A DNA stretch of 24,546 nucleotides from JAAYAY01 sp964429355 (GCA_964429355.1 CAYSCH010000103.1:1-24546); one strand, 5' to 3'. Counted from the stretch's first letter, positions 16,708-24,546 are shown. Notes: a model not told the origin generated them from the sequence alone. Translations and numbers: made by a program.

Positions 16708-17400
16708 TCAGTGTGCTGCGCCTCCCGGGCTCACCTGGAAGAGTTCATCCAGTTCCTTTTCAGCGCTCTCCGACAAGGATTTCTTCCTGTCGGTTTTTGC
16801 GGGGGCCGCTTCGCCGGAGGAGTCGGGCTGCTCACCGGAAACCTGCCGCATTCCCGCAACCACGGCGAACAGCATGTCGCGGCACTCTTCGATGCGACCT
16901 TGCCGAGCCCGCAATTCCAGTGCGTAGGTTCGCTCACCAATCACCGTTGTGAAGATCAGTTGTTCCAGAACGCCGCCGATCGAGCCCGGTTCCTTCCCTC
17001 GCTTCGACTGAAGTGCGCCAACTCGCTCGCCGATCGTAACCGGCTCTGCCGACGGGCCGAGAGCCGAGGCAAATGCAGCAACGTTCTCGCTCGTCAACGG
17101 CCCTGACGAATCGTCGGCTTTGACCAGGATCATCGGATAGTCGTCGTTGGAAGGGGCACGGAAGAGAACGACGTAACCGCTTTTCCTGGGAAGCAATTCC
17201 CAATCGGCCGGACCGGCGACCTCGATCCGCCCGCCGTCCAGGGGAGGCGTATATTCGCCCAGCGCCGGGAGTGATGATGCCTGGATCTGACGAATGGCGG
17301 ACTTCCCGGCCGGCGGTTCCGCCGATTTGCCACAACCGGGGAGGGTCAGGGCGGAGCTGAGAAGAGCGGCGACAATCGCGGAGCGTAACAGATCAGGCAT
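16708..17400 (-). CDS. putative lipoprotein, unknown function
   Basis: The 230-residue product begins with a hydrophobic signal ending in the lipobox LPGC; Cys23 would be lipidated and anchor the protein to a membrane facing the periplasm. The mature part has a globular middle (GGRIEVAGPADWELLPRKSGYVV...YPMILVKADD) and a charged C-terminal tail with KTDRKKSLSESAEKELDELF. I do not recognise a named family; proteins of similar outline are frequent in planctomycetes. The ATG is used, one codon after a possible GTG. It precedes the J-like protein gene on the same strand at 262 bp, so co-transcription is uncertain. Confidence 0.72.
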   Translation of the reverse strand: MPDLLRSAIVAALLSSALTLPGCGKSAEPPAGKSAIRQIQASSLPALGEYTPPLDGGRIEVAGPADWELLPRKSGYVVLFRAPSNDDYPMILVKADDSSGPLTSENVAAFASALGPSAEPVTIGERVGALQSKRGKEPGSIGGVLEQLIFTTVIGERTYALELRARQGRIEECRDMLFAVVAGMRQVSGEQPDSSGEAAPAKTDRKKSLSESAEKELDELFQVSPGGAAH

Positions 17401-17757
17401 CACCCATACTTCCCAGGGCGGCAGGGCCGGTTAGCCAAAGCGAGCTACCGCTCGAGCCGAAAACAGCCTGCTCCCGTTGGTCGCGAGTCTTTGTGAAAGA
17501 CATCACGACCTTTGAGGTTAGTGGTACAGGAGGAAGACTCGCAGGGAAGAAGAGGTCAGAAACTCACTGGCCAAAAGAGCCCGAAAGTCCATTCGACAAG
17601 TGAATTCTGGCGCCTTTCCTTTGCCCGAGTCGCGCAATCCAATCAGAAACCACGATTCCCAGACTAATCCGAGCCGAACTGGGCCGTCAAGCGGCCAACA
17701 ACGCGACCTTCCCATCCGAAGGGAGGAGCCCCTTGCCCCTTCTCCTGGCCGATTACG
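17401..17757. other. intergenic region, no gene found
   Basis: This 357-bp region lies between the lipoprotein and the basic small protein. The only frames present (up to 65 codons) lack protein-like composition. It holds two small hairpins, CGAGC-TACC-GCTCG (about 17439-17452) and GGCCG-TCAAG-CGGCC (about 17681-17695). Neither is followed by a T-run. Promoter elements for the lipoprotein are not evident. Confidence 0.6.
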
Positions 17758-18057
17758 CTACTCCTCGATGACCTTCTTGACGACCTGCACAAAGTGGGGA
17801 CTCTTCTTCGACTCGGAGAGCTCTTGGGCTTTTTTGTCGGCTTCTTTCCGCTGAGCGTACTCGAACATGGCCACCGGAGTGAGTGATTGACTGAATACTC
17901 CCCAGAATGCCTTGAGACGCACCTCTTTGGCTGACTTCGAACGGCTCTTTCGTGGGGCAGCCTTCTTGGGGGCCGCTTTCTTCTTGGTCGTTCCCAACCG
18001 TTCGGCTGCCTCGGCCTCCTCGCGTAACTCTTTTCTATTAATAACTTTGCGAGCCAT
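17758..18057 (-). CDS. small basic conserved protein (MARKVINRKEL type)
   Basis: The 99-residue product starts MARKVINRKELREEAEAAE, has a lysine/alanine/proline-rich stretch (KKKAAPKKAAPRKSRSK, about 29-45) and a conserved-looking C-terminus (KAFWGVFSQSLTPVAMFEYAQRKEADKKAQEL...SPHFVQVVKKVI). I recognise the pattern as a planctomycete conserved hypothetical. The histone-H1-like stretch suggests nucleic-acid contact, but that is inference. The start was moved to the internal ATG because the upstream in-frame extension does not resemble the family. It lies 156 bp downstream of the Bfd-like gene on the same strand. Confidence 0.82.
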   Translation of the reverse strand: MARKVINRKELREEAEAAERLGTTKKKAAPKKAAPRKSRSKSAKEVRLKAFWGVFSQSLTPVAMFEYAQRKEADKKAQELSESKKSPHFVQVVKKVIEE

Positions 18058-18213
18058 TATCAGCCCTCGGGTGTGCGAGTTGTCGGGATGGACTGCAATC
18101 GAACAGAGGCCGGCGCTCCTTGCCCCCCATATTGGCGATTGCCTTGTACTCCATCTTAATCGATTTGCCTGGAAATGCATAGAAGGGAGTTGTGGGCGTG
18201 TATTCTCGGAGGT

Positions 18214-18495
18214 TCATTCTGCCAGGGGGGGCTCCTGGTTTTGCGACTCCCGGTATTCTGCCCGCTGGCGGGTATATTCCTCGGCCGTCAGTTCCACAGA
18301 CTCCGGCAACTCCCCTCGTTCGGCTGCGGCCTTGAAGAGCGCCTCCAGGAAGGGCCGGCACCAGCCGCAACCGGTACCTGCGCCGAAACATTCGCTCAGT
18401 TGGGCCGCCCGTTGCGGCCTTTCGACGCGGATGAAATTCTCGACCTTGCGCCGTGTGATGTGAAAGCAGAGGCAGATTTCGTCGTCGGGTTGCAT
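18214..18495 (-). CDS. Bfd-like (2Fe-2S)-binding protein
   Basis: The 93-residue protein carries the [2Fe-2S] ligand pattern of bacterioferritin-associated ferredoxin: C8-x-C10 in ICLCFHITRRKVENFI and C43-x-x-C46 in GTGCGWCRPFL. The usual spacing in Bfd (C4, C6, C38, C41) is nearly identical. The C-terminal 35 residues extend beyond the typical domain (about 55-65 residues) as a charged helix. Bfd reduces stored iron in bacterioferritin for release, but the same domain serves other electron-transfer partners. No bacterioferritin gene is nearby. GGGGAG precedes the ATG. It is separated from the peptidase stop by 75 bp containing a dispersed motif. Confidence 0.85.
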   Translation of the reverse strand: MQPDDEICLCFHITRRKVENFIRVERPQRAAQLSECFGAGTGCGWCRPFLEALFKAAAERGELPESVELTAEEYTRQRAEYRESQNQEPPLAE

Positions 18496-18538
18496 GGTTC
18501 TGCTCCCCACCTGGGATCGCGCAACCTCAGCTCAATGG

Positions 18539-18567
18539 CCTTGCGTGATTCGCCAAAAAAATTGTCG
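18539..18567 (+). repeat. dispersed motif copy 5 with A/T tract
   Basis: CCTTGCGTGATTC (18539-18551) followed by the A-rich tract ending in ATTGTCG (18567). Its reverse complement matches 7343-7370 almost throughout. It ends four bases from the stop codon of the M20 peptidase gene. Confidence 0.78.
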
Positions 18568-18570
18568 CCA

Positions 18571-19813
18571 TTAGACCTCGGATTCGCGAGCGGTGGCCAA
18601 CCGCGACGCAACGGCCGCTCCCCNNNNNNNNNNCTCCCCGGTCGAACTCGGGAAGGCAGACCCGCTCCTGGACCGTGTGCGGATTCGACTGGCCACAACC
18701 GAGGGTTACGGTCGGAATCCCGCGAACACAGAACCAGTTTGCATCCACGCCGCCGTTGGTGATGCCCCGGATGGGCGCGCCCCCCTCGCTTCGGACCGCC
18801 TTTTCCGCCACAACGACACAGGGCTCGTCGTCACTGAGCCGAAACGATTCGTAGTCCAGACGGCCTTCGATGACGACGCTCCCCGATCGGCCGTCGACGT
18901 TCTTCACCTCGTCGGCCGCCTTCCGGAATTCCTTCTCGATCGTCTCGACGATCTCCTGGCGAAAGGCGGGATCATGGCTTCGGGCCTCGGCCCGAATCTC
19001 GACCAGCGGAGTGACCACGTTGGTCGCTTCGCCCCCTTGGATCACTCCAAAGTTGCTCGTGCCCTGACGTTTTCCTTTCCGGATCAGGCCGTGCCAGCCC
19101 TTTTCCTGAAGTCGGGCAATCGCCAGCGACGCGATCGCCACGGCGCTCACGCCCGCCTCGGGAGCATTTCCGGCATGGCTGGCGATCCCTTCCACGCGAA
19201 TATCCATCCGATAGCCGCCTGTTGCCCCGATCGTCAGCTTCTCGCTGGAACCGCCGTCGTAATTGAAGGCCAACCGGGGCTTGCCGAGCATACCGACCTT
19301 GATGTTTCTGGACCCGACCAGTCCGGTTTCTTCCTGAACTGTAAACAGGAACGTCACCGGGGGATGAGGGAGCTTGTTTTCCAGGATTTCCAGTGCCGCT
19401 CCCAGCACGGCCGCTACCCCGCAGCGGTTATCGCCGCCCAGGGCAGTGGTTTTGTCGGCGGGCTCAATCCAATCGCCCTTCAGCACCGGCCGGGATCCTG
19501 CGCACAGGGGCACGGTATCGACGTGAGCGGAGAGCATGCGGCGAGGTCCCTTGAGTGTTCCCGGCAGAACAAGGGCCAGGTTTCCGACGGTACCCCCGAA
19601 ACGGCTCCGCCGATGGGCCTGGTCCGTCGCAAATGCGTCTTCCGGCGCACCGGCGCGGCGAAGTCGGGCGGTGATCCAATCCATCACCTCGCTTTCCTGG
19701 CCGCTCACACCGGGAATCTTGAGTAGGTCCAGCAGCAGCGCCCTGGCGCGACGGGCCTGCGGGGTCAGCGATTTGGACTCTTTGACACTACCGGCTGATT
19801 TGCGATCGCTCAT
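18571..19813 (-). CDS. M20-family metallopeptidase (peptidase T-like), interrupted by an assembly gap
   Basis: This cytoplasmic di-zinc aminopeptidase would release N-terminal residues from short peptides. The metal ligands and catalytic residues of the family are visible: LSAHVDTVP (H97, D99), LGGDNRCG (D128), TVQEETG (E161, E162) and NYDGG (D186). A dimerisation-domain segment SHAGNAPEAGVSAV follows, and SNPHT near the C-terminus likely gives the last ligand. Ten N at 18623-18632 separate LPEFDRG from RLATARESEV and the stop at 18571. The non-N length (1,233) is a multiple of three, so the true gap is also a multiple of three and the gene is probably intact. It is divergent from the deoxyribosyltransferase-like gene. 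Confidence 0.9.
18623..18632. other. assembly gap (10 N) inside the M20 peptidase gene
   Basis: Ten undetermined bases close to the 3' end of the gene. The stop at 18571 follows only if the gap is a multiple of three. Confidence 0.95.
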
Positions 19814-20025
19814 GGAGTTCTGATTCCCTTGAGGTATTGTCGTGGCATGAGTCTCACCTGACCCTCCGGGCCTGGCAACCGTTTGACCTTGGCACTCTTT
19901 CCGAGAGCTGCAGCCACTACCTCGGACGGCCATTTGCCGTTATTCTGAGTGGTCTGAGTTATCCTAACGGTTTTGTCAGTTCGAACAAGCGCCGCCCCTG
20001 CCGGGCGATGGCAGTCCTCCCGATC

Positions 20026-20463
20026 ATGCGTTTCTTTCTTGCCGGAATCATGCAGGGGTCGCTCGTCGAGCGAATCCTCCACGCCCAGAACTACCGCGGC
20101 CACCTGAAACAGCTTCTTACAGCCCACTTTCCGGAGGCCGATATTTACGATCCGCTGGCCGATCACGCCGACTCGATCGGCTACGACGACACCACCGGGC
20201 GCGACGTATTCTTCGGCCACAACTTCATGTGCCGGGAGGTTGATGTGCTGATTGCCTTCGTGCCGGAAGCGTCGATGGGCACGGCGATCGAAATGTGGGA
20301 GGCCTACCAGCACGGCGCGGCCGTATTCACCATCAGCCCGATGGTCCACAATTGGGCCGTGAGGTTTCTCAGCCACGAGATCTTCGAGACCCTCGAGGCC
20401 TGCGAAAGGGCCGTCGCCAGCGGCGGAATGCGGCGGCGGATCGAGGAGATCAAGGGCGGATAG
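20026..20463 (+). CDS. nucleoside 2-deoxyribosyltransferase-like protein
   Basis: From MRFFLAGIMQGS the product is 145 residues, the usual size for this fold. It opens with the FLAG strand, has DIYDPLADH in the middle and a second half with REVDVLIAFVPEASMGTAIEMWEAYQHGAAVFTIS. The Glu in GTAIEMW matches the catalytic position of deoxyribosyltransferases, which cleave a nucleoside and transfer the sugar. Homologues also act as N-glycosidases or in nucleotide-signal pathways, so the substrate is open. An upstream in-frame extension of about 60 codons is not family-like; the ATG at 20008 is an alternative start. Ribosome site is poor. Stop lies 8 bp from that of the next, convergent gene. Confidence 0.75.
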   Translation: MRFFLAGIMQGSLVERILHAQNYRGHLKQLLTAHFPEADIYDPLADHADSIGYDDTTGRDVFFGHNFMCREVDVLIAFVPEASMGTAIEMWEAYQHGAAVFTISPMVHNWAVRFLSHEIFETLEACERAVASGGMRRRIEEIKGG

Positions 20464-20471
20464 CTCCCGGC

Positions 20472-21140
20472 TCACTTGATCGACTGGAGGATTTTGTCAA
20501 CTTGCTCTTCGCTGAGAGTCTCGGGGGCGGCGGAAATCGTGACCAGCACCGGGCCGCGTTTGCCCGTCACCATGCCCGAGGCCTCGAACCGTTTGGGCTC
20601 GCCTTTCTCGTCTTTGGCGACCCGGAAGGTGAACTTCGTGGGCTTGCCGGCGATGGTCAATTCCTTTTCCTTGACTTCCCACTGGCCGGTTGTGTCCTGG
20701 GAGCCAAGCCCCTGCTGCCGCAGGGACTGCTCCATTTGCAGCCGGATCTGCTCTTCGGACTGCCCTGCCAGAAACTCGCCGATTCCAACCAGCGTGATCG
20801 TGTCGCCGGCCGACGGGCCGGTGTAGGTAACAAACATCATGAACGGCTGGCCGGTCATGGGCACTTTCATGTCCATCGAAACCTGAGGCTTGAACGACTC
20901 GGGAATCTCCAGTTCGATAATCTCCGACTGGCGCTGGGCGATGACCACGGGATCCTGGGAGACGGCGTTCTTGGCGTATTTGGATGCCATCAAACTGACG
21001 ACGATTCCGCCGCCGCAGCACAACAACAGGCAGACCAGAAACACGATCCCCAGGATCAAAAGGACCTTGGCACCGGTGCTCATGCCTTGTTTTTCGACCA
21101 CTTGAGGGGCGACGTAGGGATCCTGGGGGAAGTTCGACAT
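20472..21140 (-). CDS. membrane-anchored protein of unknown function
   Basis: The 222-residue product has a short hydrophilic N-terminus, one transmembrane helix (about 24-50, VLLILGIVFLVCLLLCCGGG) and an extracytoplasmic domain of about 170 residues. The domain contains IIELEIPESFKPQVSM and ends in APETLSEEQVDKILQSIK, resembling a cargo- or stress-type beta domain seen in many planctomycete proteins. I do not recognise a named family. AAGGAGA is well placed before the ATG, so the start is secure. The opening MSNFPQDPYVAPQ is a style I associate with planctomycete TM proteins. Confidence 0.75.
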   Translation of the reverse strand: MSNFPQDPYVAPQVVEKQGMSTGAKVLLILGIVFLVCLLLCCGGGIVVSLMASKYAKNAVSQDPVVIAQRQSEIIELEIPESFKPQVSMDMKVPMTGQPFMMFVTYTGPSAGDTITLVGIGEFLAGQSEEQIRLQMEQSLRQQGLGSQDTTGQWEVKEKELTIAGKPTKFTFRVAKDEKGEPKRFEASGMVTGKRGPVLVTISAAPETLSEEQVDKILQSIK

Positions 21141-21376
21141 GGCTGTCTCCTTGCCGGGGGTGGCGAGTGGTTGGCCACATTCTCAGCCGATTTCGAGGAC
21201 TTGTCAATTATCGGGTTCTAAGAATACTGGAGAAGGGAGCCTCGCAGGACACCTCAGGAGTTGCCCGCCGTCCCACCCACCCATTACCCCAGGGTTCCAT
21301 CCCAGTCTCGACTTGTTCGGTCACGATCCGGCCGACCTGTCGCGGATCGGCCCCCATTTTTCGCTCTTGCCCGACA

Positions 21377-22474
21377 ATGCAACACCTCTTGGACCTCGAG
21401 ATCGACGAACTGACCGCCTGGCTGGCGGAACGGGGGTACCCCAAGTACCGCGCCGGCCAGATCCGCAAATGGGCCGTCGAGTCGCCGGCGGCCGGCTTCG
21501 ACAGGATGAGCGACCTGCCCAAAAAACTCCGCTCGGAACTGGCGGAAAATTTCGCCTTGTGGACCATGACCGAGGTCGCCCGTCAGGAAGCGGAGGATGG
21601 AACGCAGAAGCTCCTCCTGGGAGTCCACGACGGCGACCACATCGAATGCGTTCTTCTTCGCGATGACCGTGGCCATCGCACGGTCTGCATCAGCACCCAG
21701 GTGGGGTGTGCCATGGGCTGCGTGTTCTGCGCCAGCGGGCTCGACGGCGTCCGTCGCAACCTGACCTGCGGCGAGATCCTCGAGCAGATTCTGCGGCTCA
21801 AGAAGCTGCTCCCGCCCGGGGAGTGGCTCAGCCACGTGGTCGTGATGGGAATGGGCGAGCCGCTGGCCAACCTCGACGCCCTGCTCCGGGCCCTTCAGGT
21901 GGTTACGGCTTCCGATGGGCTTGGCATCGGCGCCCGGCGAGTCACGATCTCGACAGTCGGGCTCCCCCCGGCGATCCGGCGCCTGGCCGAGGCGGGCGTG
22001 CAGTATCACCTGGCCGTCTCCCTGCACGCACCCAACGACCAACTCCGTACTGAGATTGTGCCCACCAACCGCAAGGTCGGTATCGTGGCGATTCTGGAGG
22101 CGACCGACTACTATTTTGCCACCACGGGCCGCCGGGTGACCTTTGAATACGTACTTCTGGACAACGTCAACGACAGCGATCTGCACGCCCGGCAGTTGGC
22201 CGCCCTCCTGAAGGGTCGTCCCTCGCTCGTCAACCTGATCCCCTACAACCCCGTCGCGGGGCTGCCCTACCAGACTCCCGCCCCCGAACGCACGGCCCGG
22301 TTCGCCGAGATCCTCGAGTCGGCCGGCCTGGCCGTGAAGACCCGCTACCGCAAAGGCGACCGCATCGACGCCGCCTGCGGCCAGTTGCGCAGGAGCCGGG
22401 GGCAGGGAGCAGGGAGCACGGAGCAGGGAGCGGGGAGCAACGTTACGGGCGAGGCGCGGTCAGGACATGGGTGA
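21377..22474 (+). CDS. rlmN: 23S rRNA (adenine2503-C2)-methyltransferase, radical SAM
   Basis: The enzyme methylates A2503 of 23S rRNA (and tRNA in some bacteria) using radical SAM chemistry. The 365-residue product has the [4Fe-4S] motif CAMGCVFC (C111, C115, C118), the GMGEPLAN loop (158-165), an HLAVSLHAPND strand and the C-terminal Cys334 in DAACGQL that forms the methylcysteine-dependent adduct chemistry with a second Cys. The family normally ends just after DAACGQL. Here 28 further residues follow, encoded by a 7-bp tandem repeat (22392-22440). The start MQHLLDLEIDEL matches the family; upstream in-frame codons do not. The gene is divergent from the membrane-anchored protein. Confidence 0.94.
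   Translation: MQHLLDLEIDELTAWLAERGYPKYRAGQIRKWAVESPAAGFDRMSDLPKKLRSELAENFALWTMTEVARQEAEDGTQKLLLGVHDGDHIECVLLRDDRGHRTVCISTQVGCAMGCVFCASGLDGVRRNLTCGEILEQILRLKKLLPPGEWLSHVVVMGMGEPLANLDALLRALQVVTASDGLGIGARRVTISTVGLPPAIRRLAEAGVQYHLAVSLHAPNDQLRTEIVPTNRKVGIVAILEATDYYFATTGRRVTFEYVLLDNVNDSDLHARQLAALLKGRPSLVNLIPYNPVAGLPYQTPAPERTARFAEILESAGLAVKTRYRKGDRIDAACGQLRRSRGQGAGSTEQGAGSNVTGEARSGHG
22392..22440 (+). repeat. 7-bp tandem repeat, seven units, in the 3' end of rlmN
   Basis: Seven consecutive units of consensus GGAGCAG (units differ by 0-2 bases). Three units make one frame cycle, so the protein shows a heptapeptide echo (SRGQGAG, STEQGAG). Gain or loss of one unit would shift the frame of the tail only. 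Confidence 0.9.
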
Positions 22475-22883
22475 GAAGGAGCCAATCGCACTATTTGGCC
22501 GGGTTGTGGAATGGGACGGGGTTTTGCACCTACACTTTCCAGCGGTGCAAAATGTTGGGGGAGGGGCGGCGGCGGAAATGGTTGTAGGGACAGTATTTGC
22601 GGGACTGGCTTGGGCTGTAACTTTGCATCGCTCGATAGGGGGGTGGTGCGAAATCCCTGCTGGTGGGTGGGTGGCGGTGAGGGGCTGCGGGCGGAGAGAC
22701 TCGACATCCGAGCGGGTCGGCGGGGTGAACCTGAAGTGAAGGTTCGGCCAAGCGGCAATGGGCGAGTGGAAGGGATGACCGCGAAGGATTCCGAGGAATT
22801 CAGGGACAGAGATTCATCGGAAAGGGTTTGAAGGAGCGGACAGGGGGTCATACGGGTCGAGCAGGGCCACGCGTCCCTACGGA
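22475..22883. other. G-rich intergenic region, no gene found
   Basis: This 409-bp region on the 3' side of rlmN is strongly purine-biased on the plus strand with several runs of four to six G. Frames of 90-106 codons exist but have no protein-like pattern. It contains the 9-bp inverted repeat at 22522-22552 and a smaller one, GAACCT/AGGTTC (about 22727-22745). Confidence 0.6.
22522..22552. repeat. 9-bp perfect inverted repeat TTTTGCACC / GGTGCAAAA
   Basis: Arms at 22522-22530 and 22544-22552 with a 13-nt loop, 47 bp past the rlmN stop. A degraded second pair follows within about 110 bp (TTTGCATC about 22623, GGTGCGAAA about 22647). It could be a protein-binding site or a terminator-like hairpin, with A/T at the base of the stem. 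Confidence 0.7.
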
Positions 22884-23036
22884 CTATCCGAACAAGTCGG
22901 CCTCTGCCGCCTTGTCCATCGCGCCGCGTCGAATGTGAAGAACGAGCACTCGCCCTGGTTCGATGGTGAAAAGTACTCGGTAGCGACTAGCCCGTTTCCC
23001 GAAGAACAACCAGCGAACACCCGTCAAAGTCACGTA
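22884..23036 (-). pseudogene. ParE/RelE-like toxin C-terminal fragment
   Basis: On the minus strand a 50-codon frame ends at a TAG (22884-22886) and reads ...TGVRWLFFGKRASRYRVLF followed by VLVLHIRRGAMDKAAEADLFG. The pattern GKR...YRVLFxI...VLVLHIRRGA is that of the C-terminal half of ParE/RelE-family toxins. The N-terminal half (about 45-50 residues in the family) cannot be found in this frame: upstream sequence in the same frame is a poor match and a stop lies about 140 bp back. The other two frames have equally unconvincing candidates. Most likely a decayed toxin; a frameshift cannot be excluded. No antitoxin gene adjoins it. Confidence 0.55.
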
Positions 23037-23255
23037 GGGTGGTGCCAGAGCGGACCAATTCGTTGGGGTTGGGCTTGCTCCGCGCTTGGCCTCGTCCCTG
23101 TCTTGCGTACGAACTCTGCCAGCCCCGTCTTTGCGACTTTGAAGACCTGGTTCGGATCTCGGATTTCATCGTTTTCGCTTGCACGGGGCGCATGCGGCGC
23201 TTAAACTGCCTTCAACGTTTGAGGCCCCTCAATCAGGTGACAGAAAGCGAAACTC

Positions 23256-24546
23256 ATGGACTCCTATCTCCCGTTGATCGCCTTGCTCATTGGCATCATT
23301 ACGGTGATCGGCCTGATCGTCGCGGTTCGGCTCAACGCCTTTGTGGCCCTGATCATCGCCGCCCTGATCGTTGCCACGATGGCCACGCCGGAGTCGCTCA
23401 CGCAGTACCCAGACGATCTGACCAAGATCACCGGCGAGGTCTGGTCCGATTCCCAGATCAAGGCGTTTATTGCCTCCGACCCGCCGACCCGGGTGGCCAA
23501 GGCCTTTGGCGGTGCGGCTGGCAATATTGCCATCGTCATTGCCATGGCCTCGATCATCGGCAAGTGCCTGATGGACTCGGGGGCCGCCGACCGCATCGTT
23601 CGCTCCTTCCTCAAGGTCCTGGGTGAGAAACGCGCTCCAGTCGCCTTGATCTCCAGCAGTTACGTGCTGGCCGTTCCCGTATTCTTCGATACCGTGTTTT
23701 ACCTCCTCGTACCGCTGGCTCGCTCGCTCTGGAGGAGCACCCGCAAGGACTACATGCTCTACATCCTGGCAATTGGTGCCGGAGGGGCAATCACTCACAC
23801 CCTGGTCCCGCCGACCCCGGGCCCGCTGTTCCTGGCCGAGAACCTGGGCATCGATCTGGGGATGATGATCATGATGGGTGCGGTCATCGGCTTGGCCACT
23901 GCGATTGCCATCTTCCCGGTCTGCATTCTCATGGGGCGATGGATGGACCTGCCCATGCGTCCTTATGCCGGCGAGGAGGACACCCGACCCCTCAGCGACG
24001 CCGAACTGCCGCCCCTTTGGCTTTCTCTGGCCCCGATCGTGCTGCCCGTGCTGTTGATCTCCGCCCAGACCATCACCAAGTCGATTTCAGAGGGCATCGA
24101 AAGCAAGGCCGCTATCGCTGCGATCCAACTCATCAGCGTGGCTGGAAATCCGAACCTGGCGCTTCTCTTCTCAACGGCCGTGGCCATGTGGGTTCTGGTG
24201 GCGTATCGCCGGTTGTCCTTCGCGGAATTGGGTGCCGCGACCGAAAACGCACTCATGTCGGGCGGCGTTATCATCCTGATCACGGCGGCCGGCGGCGCCT
24301 TCGGTACCGCCCTGCAGCAGGTGGGCGTCAAGCAATCGATCCTCGAACTGGCGGGCTCCGACGGGCAGAATATGGGACTGGCCATGCTTGCCCTCGGGTT
24401 CGTCATCTCCAGCGTCCTGAAAATCGCCCAGGGTTCCAGCACGGTCGCCATGATCGTCGCTTCCAGCATGCTCGCCTCCATGGGCGCAACTCCCGAAGTG
24501 CTCGGTTGCCATCCGGTCTACCTCGGCACATCCATCGGGGCCGGTT
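23256..24546 (+). CDS. GntP-family permease, 3' end beyond the window
   Basis: The open frame runs 430 codons from ATG at 23256 to the window edge with no stop. It is a multi-pass membrane protein of the gluconate:H+ symporter family, which imports gluconate or related sugar acids. Family features include the LIGIITVIGLIVAVRL first helix, SIIGKCLMDSGAADRI, a YVLAVPVFFDTVFYLLVPL helix pair and GAGGAITHTLVPPTPGPL. GAFGTALQQVGVK and LKIAQGSSTVAMI near the end match the last conserved part, so only about 30-60 residues are missing. The ribosome site is weak (GAAAGCGA). Substrate is not fixed by sequence; a relative such as a lactate or glycerate type is possible. A 219-bp spacer separates it from the toxin remnant. 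Confidence 0.88.
   Translation, partial: MDSYLPLIALLIGIITVIGLIVAVRLNAFVALIIAALIVATMATPESLTQYPDDLTKITGEVWSDSQIKAFIASDPPTRVAKAFGGAAGNIAIVIAMASIIGKCLMDSGAADRIVRSFLKVLGEKRAPVALISSSYVLAVPVFFDTVFYLLVPLARSLWRSTRKDYMLYILAIGAGGAITHTLVPPTPGPLFLAENLGIDLGMMIMMGAVIGLATAIAIFPVCILMGRWMDLPMRPYAGEEDTRPLSDAELPPLWLSLAPIVLPVLLISAQTITKSISEGIESKAAIAAIQLISVAGNPNLALLFSTAVAMWVLVAYRRLSFAELGAATENALMSGGVIILITAAGGAFGTALQQVGVKQSILELAGSDGQNMGLAMLALGFVISSVLKIAQGSSTVAMIVASSMLASMGATPEVLGCHPVYLGTSIGAG

Noticed and set aside
22467..22739. 90-codon frame after rlmN
   Set aside because: Runs through G-rich DNA and an inverted repeat, starts inside the rlmN end and resembles no family.

Overview
The window looks like a chromosomal piece of a GC-rich planctomycete, probably Pirellulales-like. 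Support comes from small proteins of a type I associate with that phylum (the 99-residue basic MARKVINRKEL protein, the J-like/MshEN-like membrane protein), a secreted alpha-L-rhamnosidase, Uma2 and TIGR02574-type genes, and short genes scattered on both strands. The assignment rests on pattern memory, not a search. Two runs of exactly ten N mark scaffolding gaps, so this is a draft or metagenome assembly. Each gap breaks the frame of one gene (rhamnosidase, M20 peptidase); both genes are probably intact in the organism.

Layout. 1-235: an elaborate nested palindrome beside a dispersed repeat. 236-2080 (-): fused homocysteine methyltransferase/methylenetetrahydrofolate reductase. 2388-8507 (+): a co-directional cluster of GT4 glycosyltransferase, acyl carrier protein, SDR ketoreductase, acyl-AMP ligase, polysaccharide-deacetylase-like protein and a GNAT-like acyltransferase, with a 68-bp tandem duplication inside it. 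8780-10412: orphan TIGR02574-type antitoxin (+), GNAT acetyltransferase (-), Uma2 nuclease-like protein (-). 10594-19813 (-): GH78 rhamnosidase, MurA, J-like/MshEN-like membrane protein, lipoprotein, basic small protein, Bfd-like ferredoxin, M20 peptidase. 20026-20463 (+): nucleoside deoxyribosyltransferase-like protein, convergent with a membrane-anchored protein (20472-21140, -). 21377-22474 (+): RlmN with a repeat-derived tail. 22475-23255: non-coding sequence with a ParE/RelE-like toxin remnant. 23256-end (+): GntP-family permease, cut by the window edge.

The most coherent biology is the 2388-8507 cluster. The AMP ligase can activate an acyl group and load it on the dedicated carrier protein, the SDR can reduce it, and the GNAT-like protein could transfer it to an amine exposed by the deacetylase on a glycan extended by the glycosyltransferase. 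This would be a compact system for acyl decoration of a surface polysaccharide (inference). The most unusual DNA is the structure at 3-195: two 47-nt inverted arms differ in four consecutive base pairs of an internal hairpin, and all four differences are compensated. The element can fold into a four-way junction capped by a 22-bp hairpin. A short motif (GAATCACGCAAGG) recurs five times, only in intergenic DNA.
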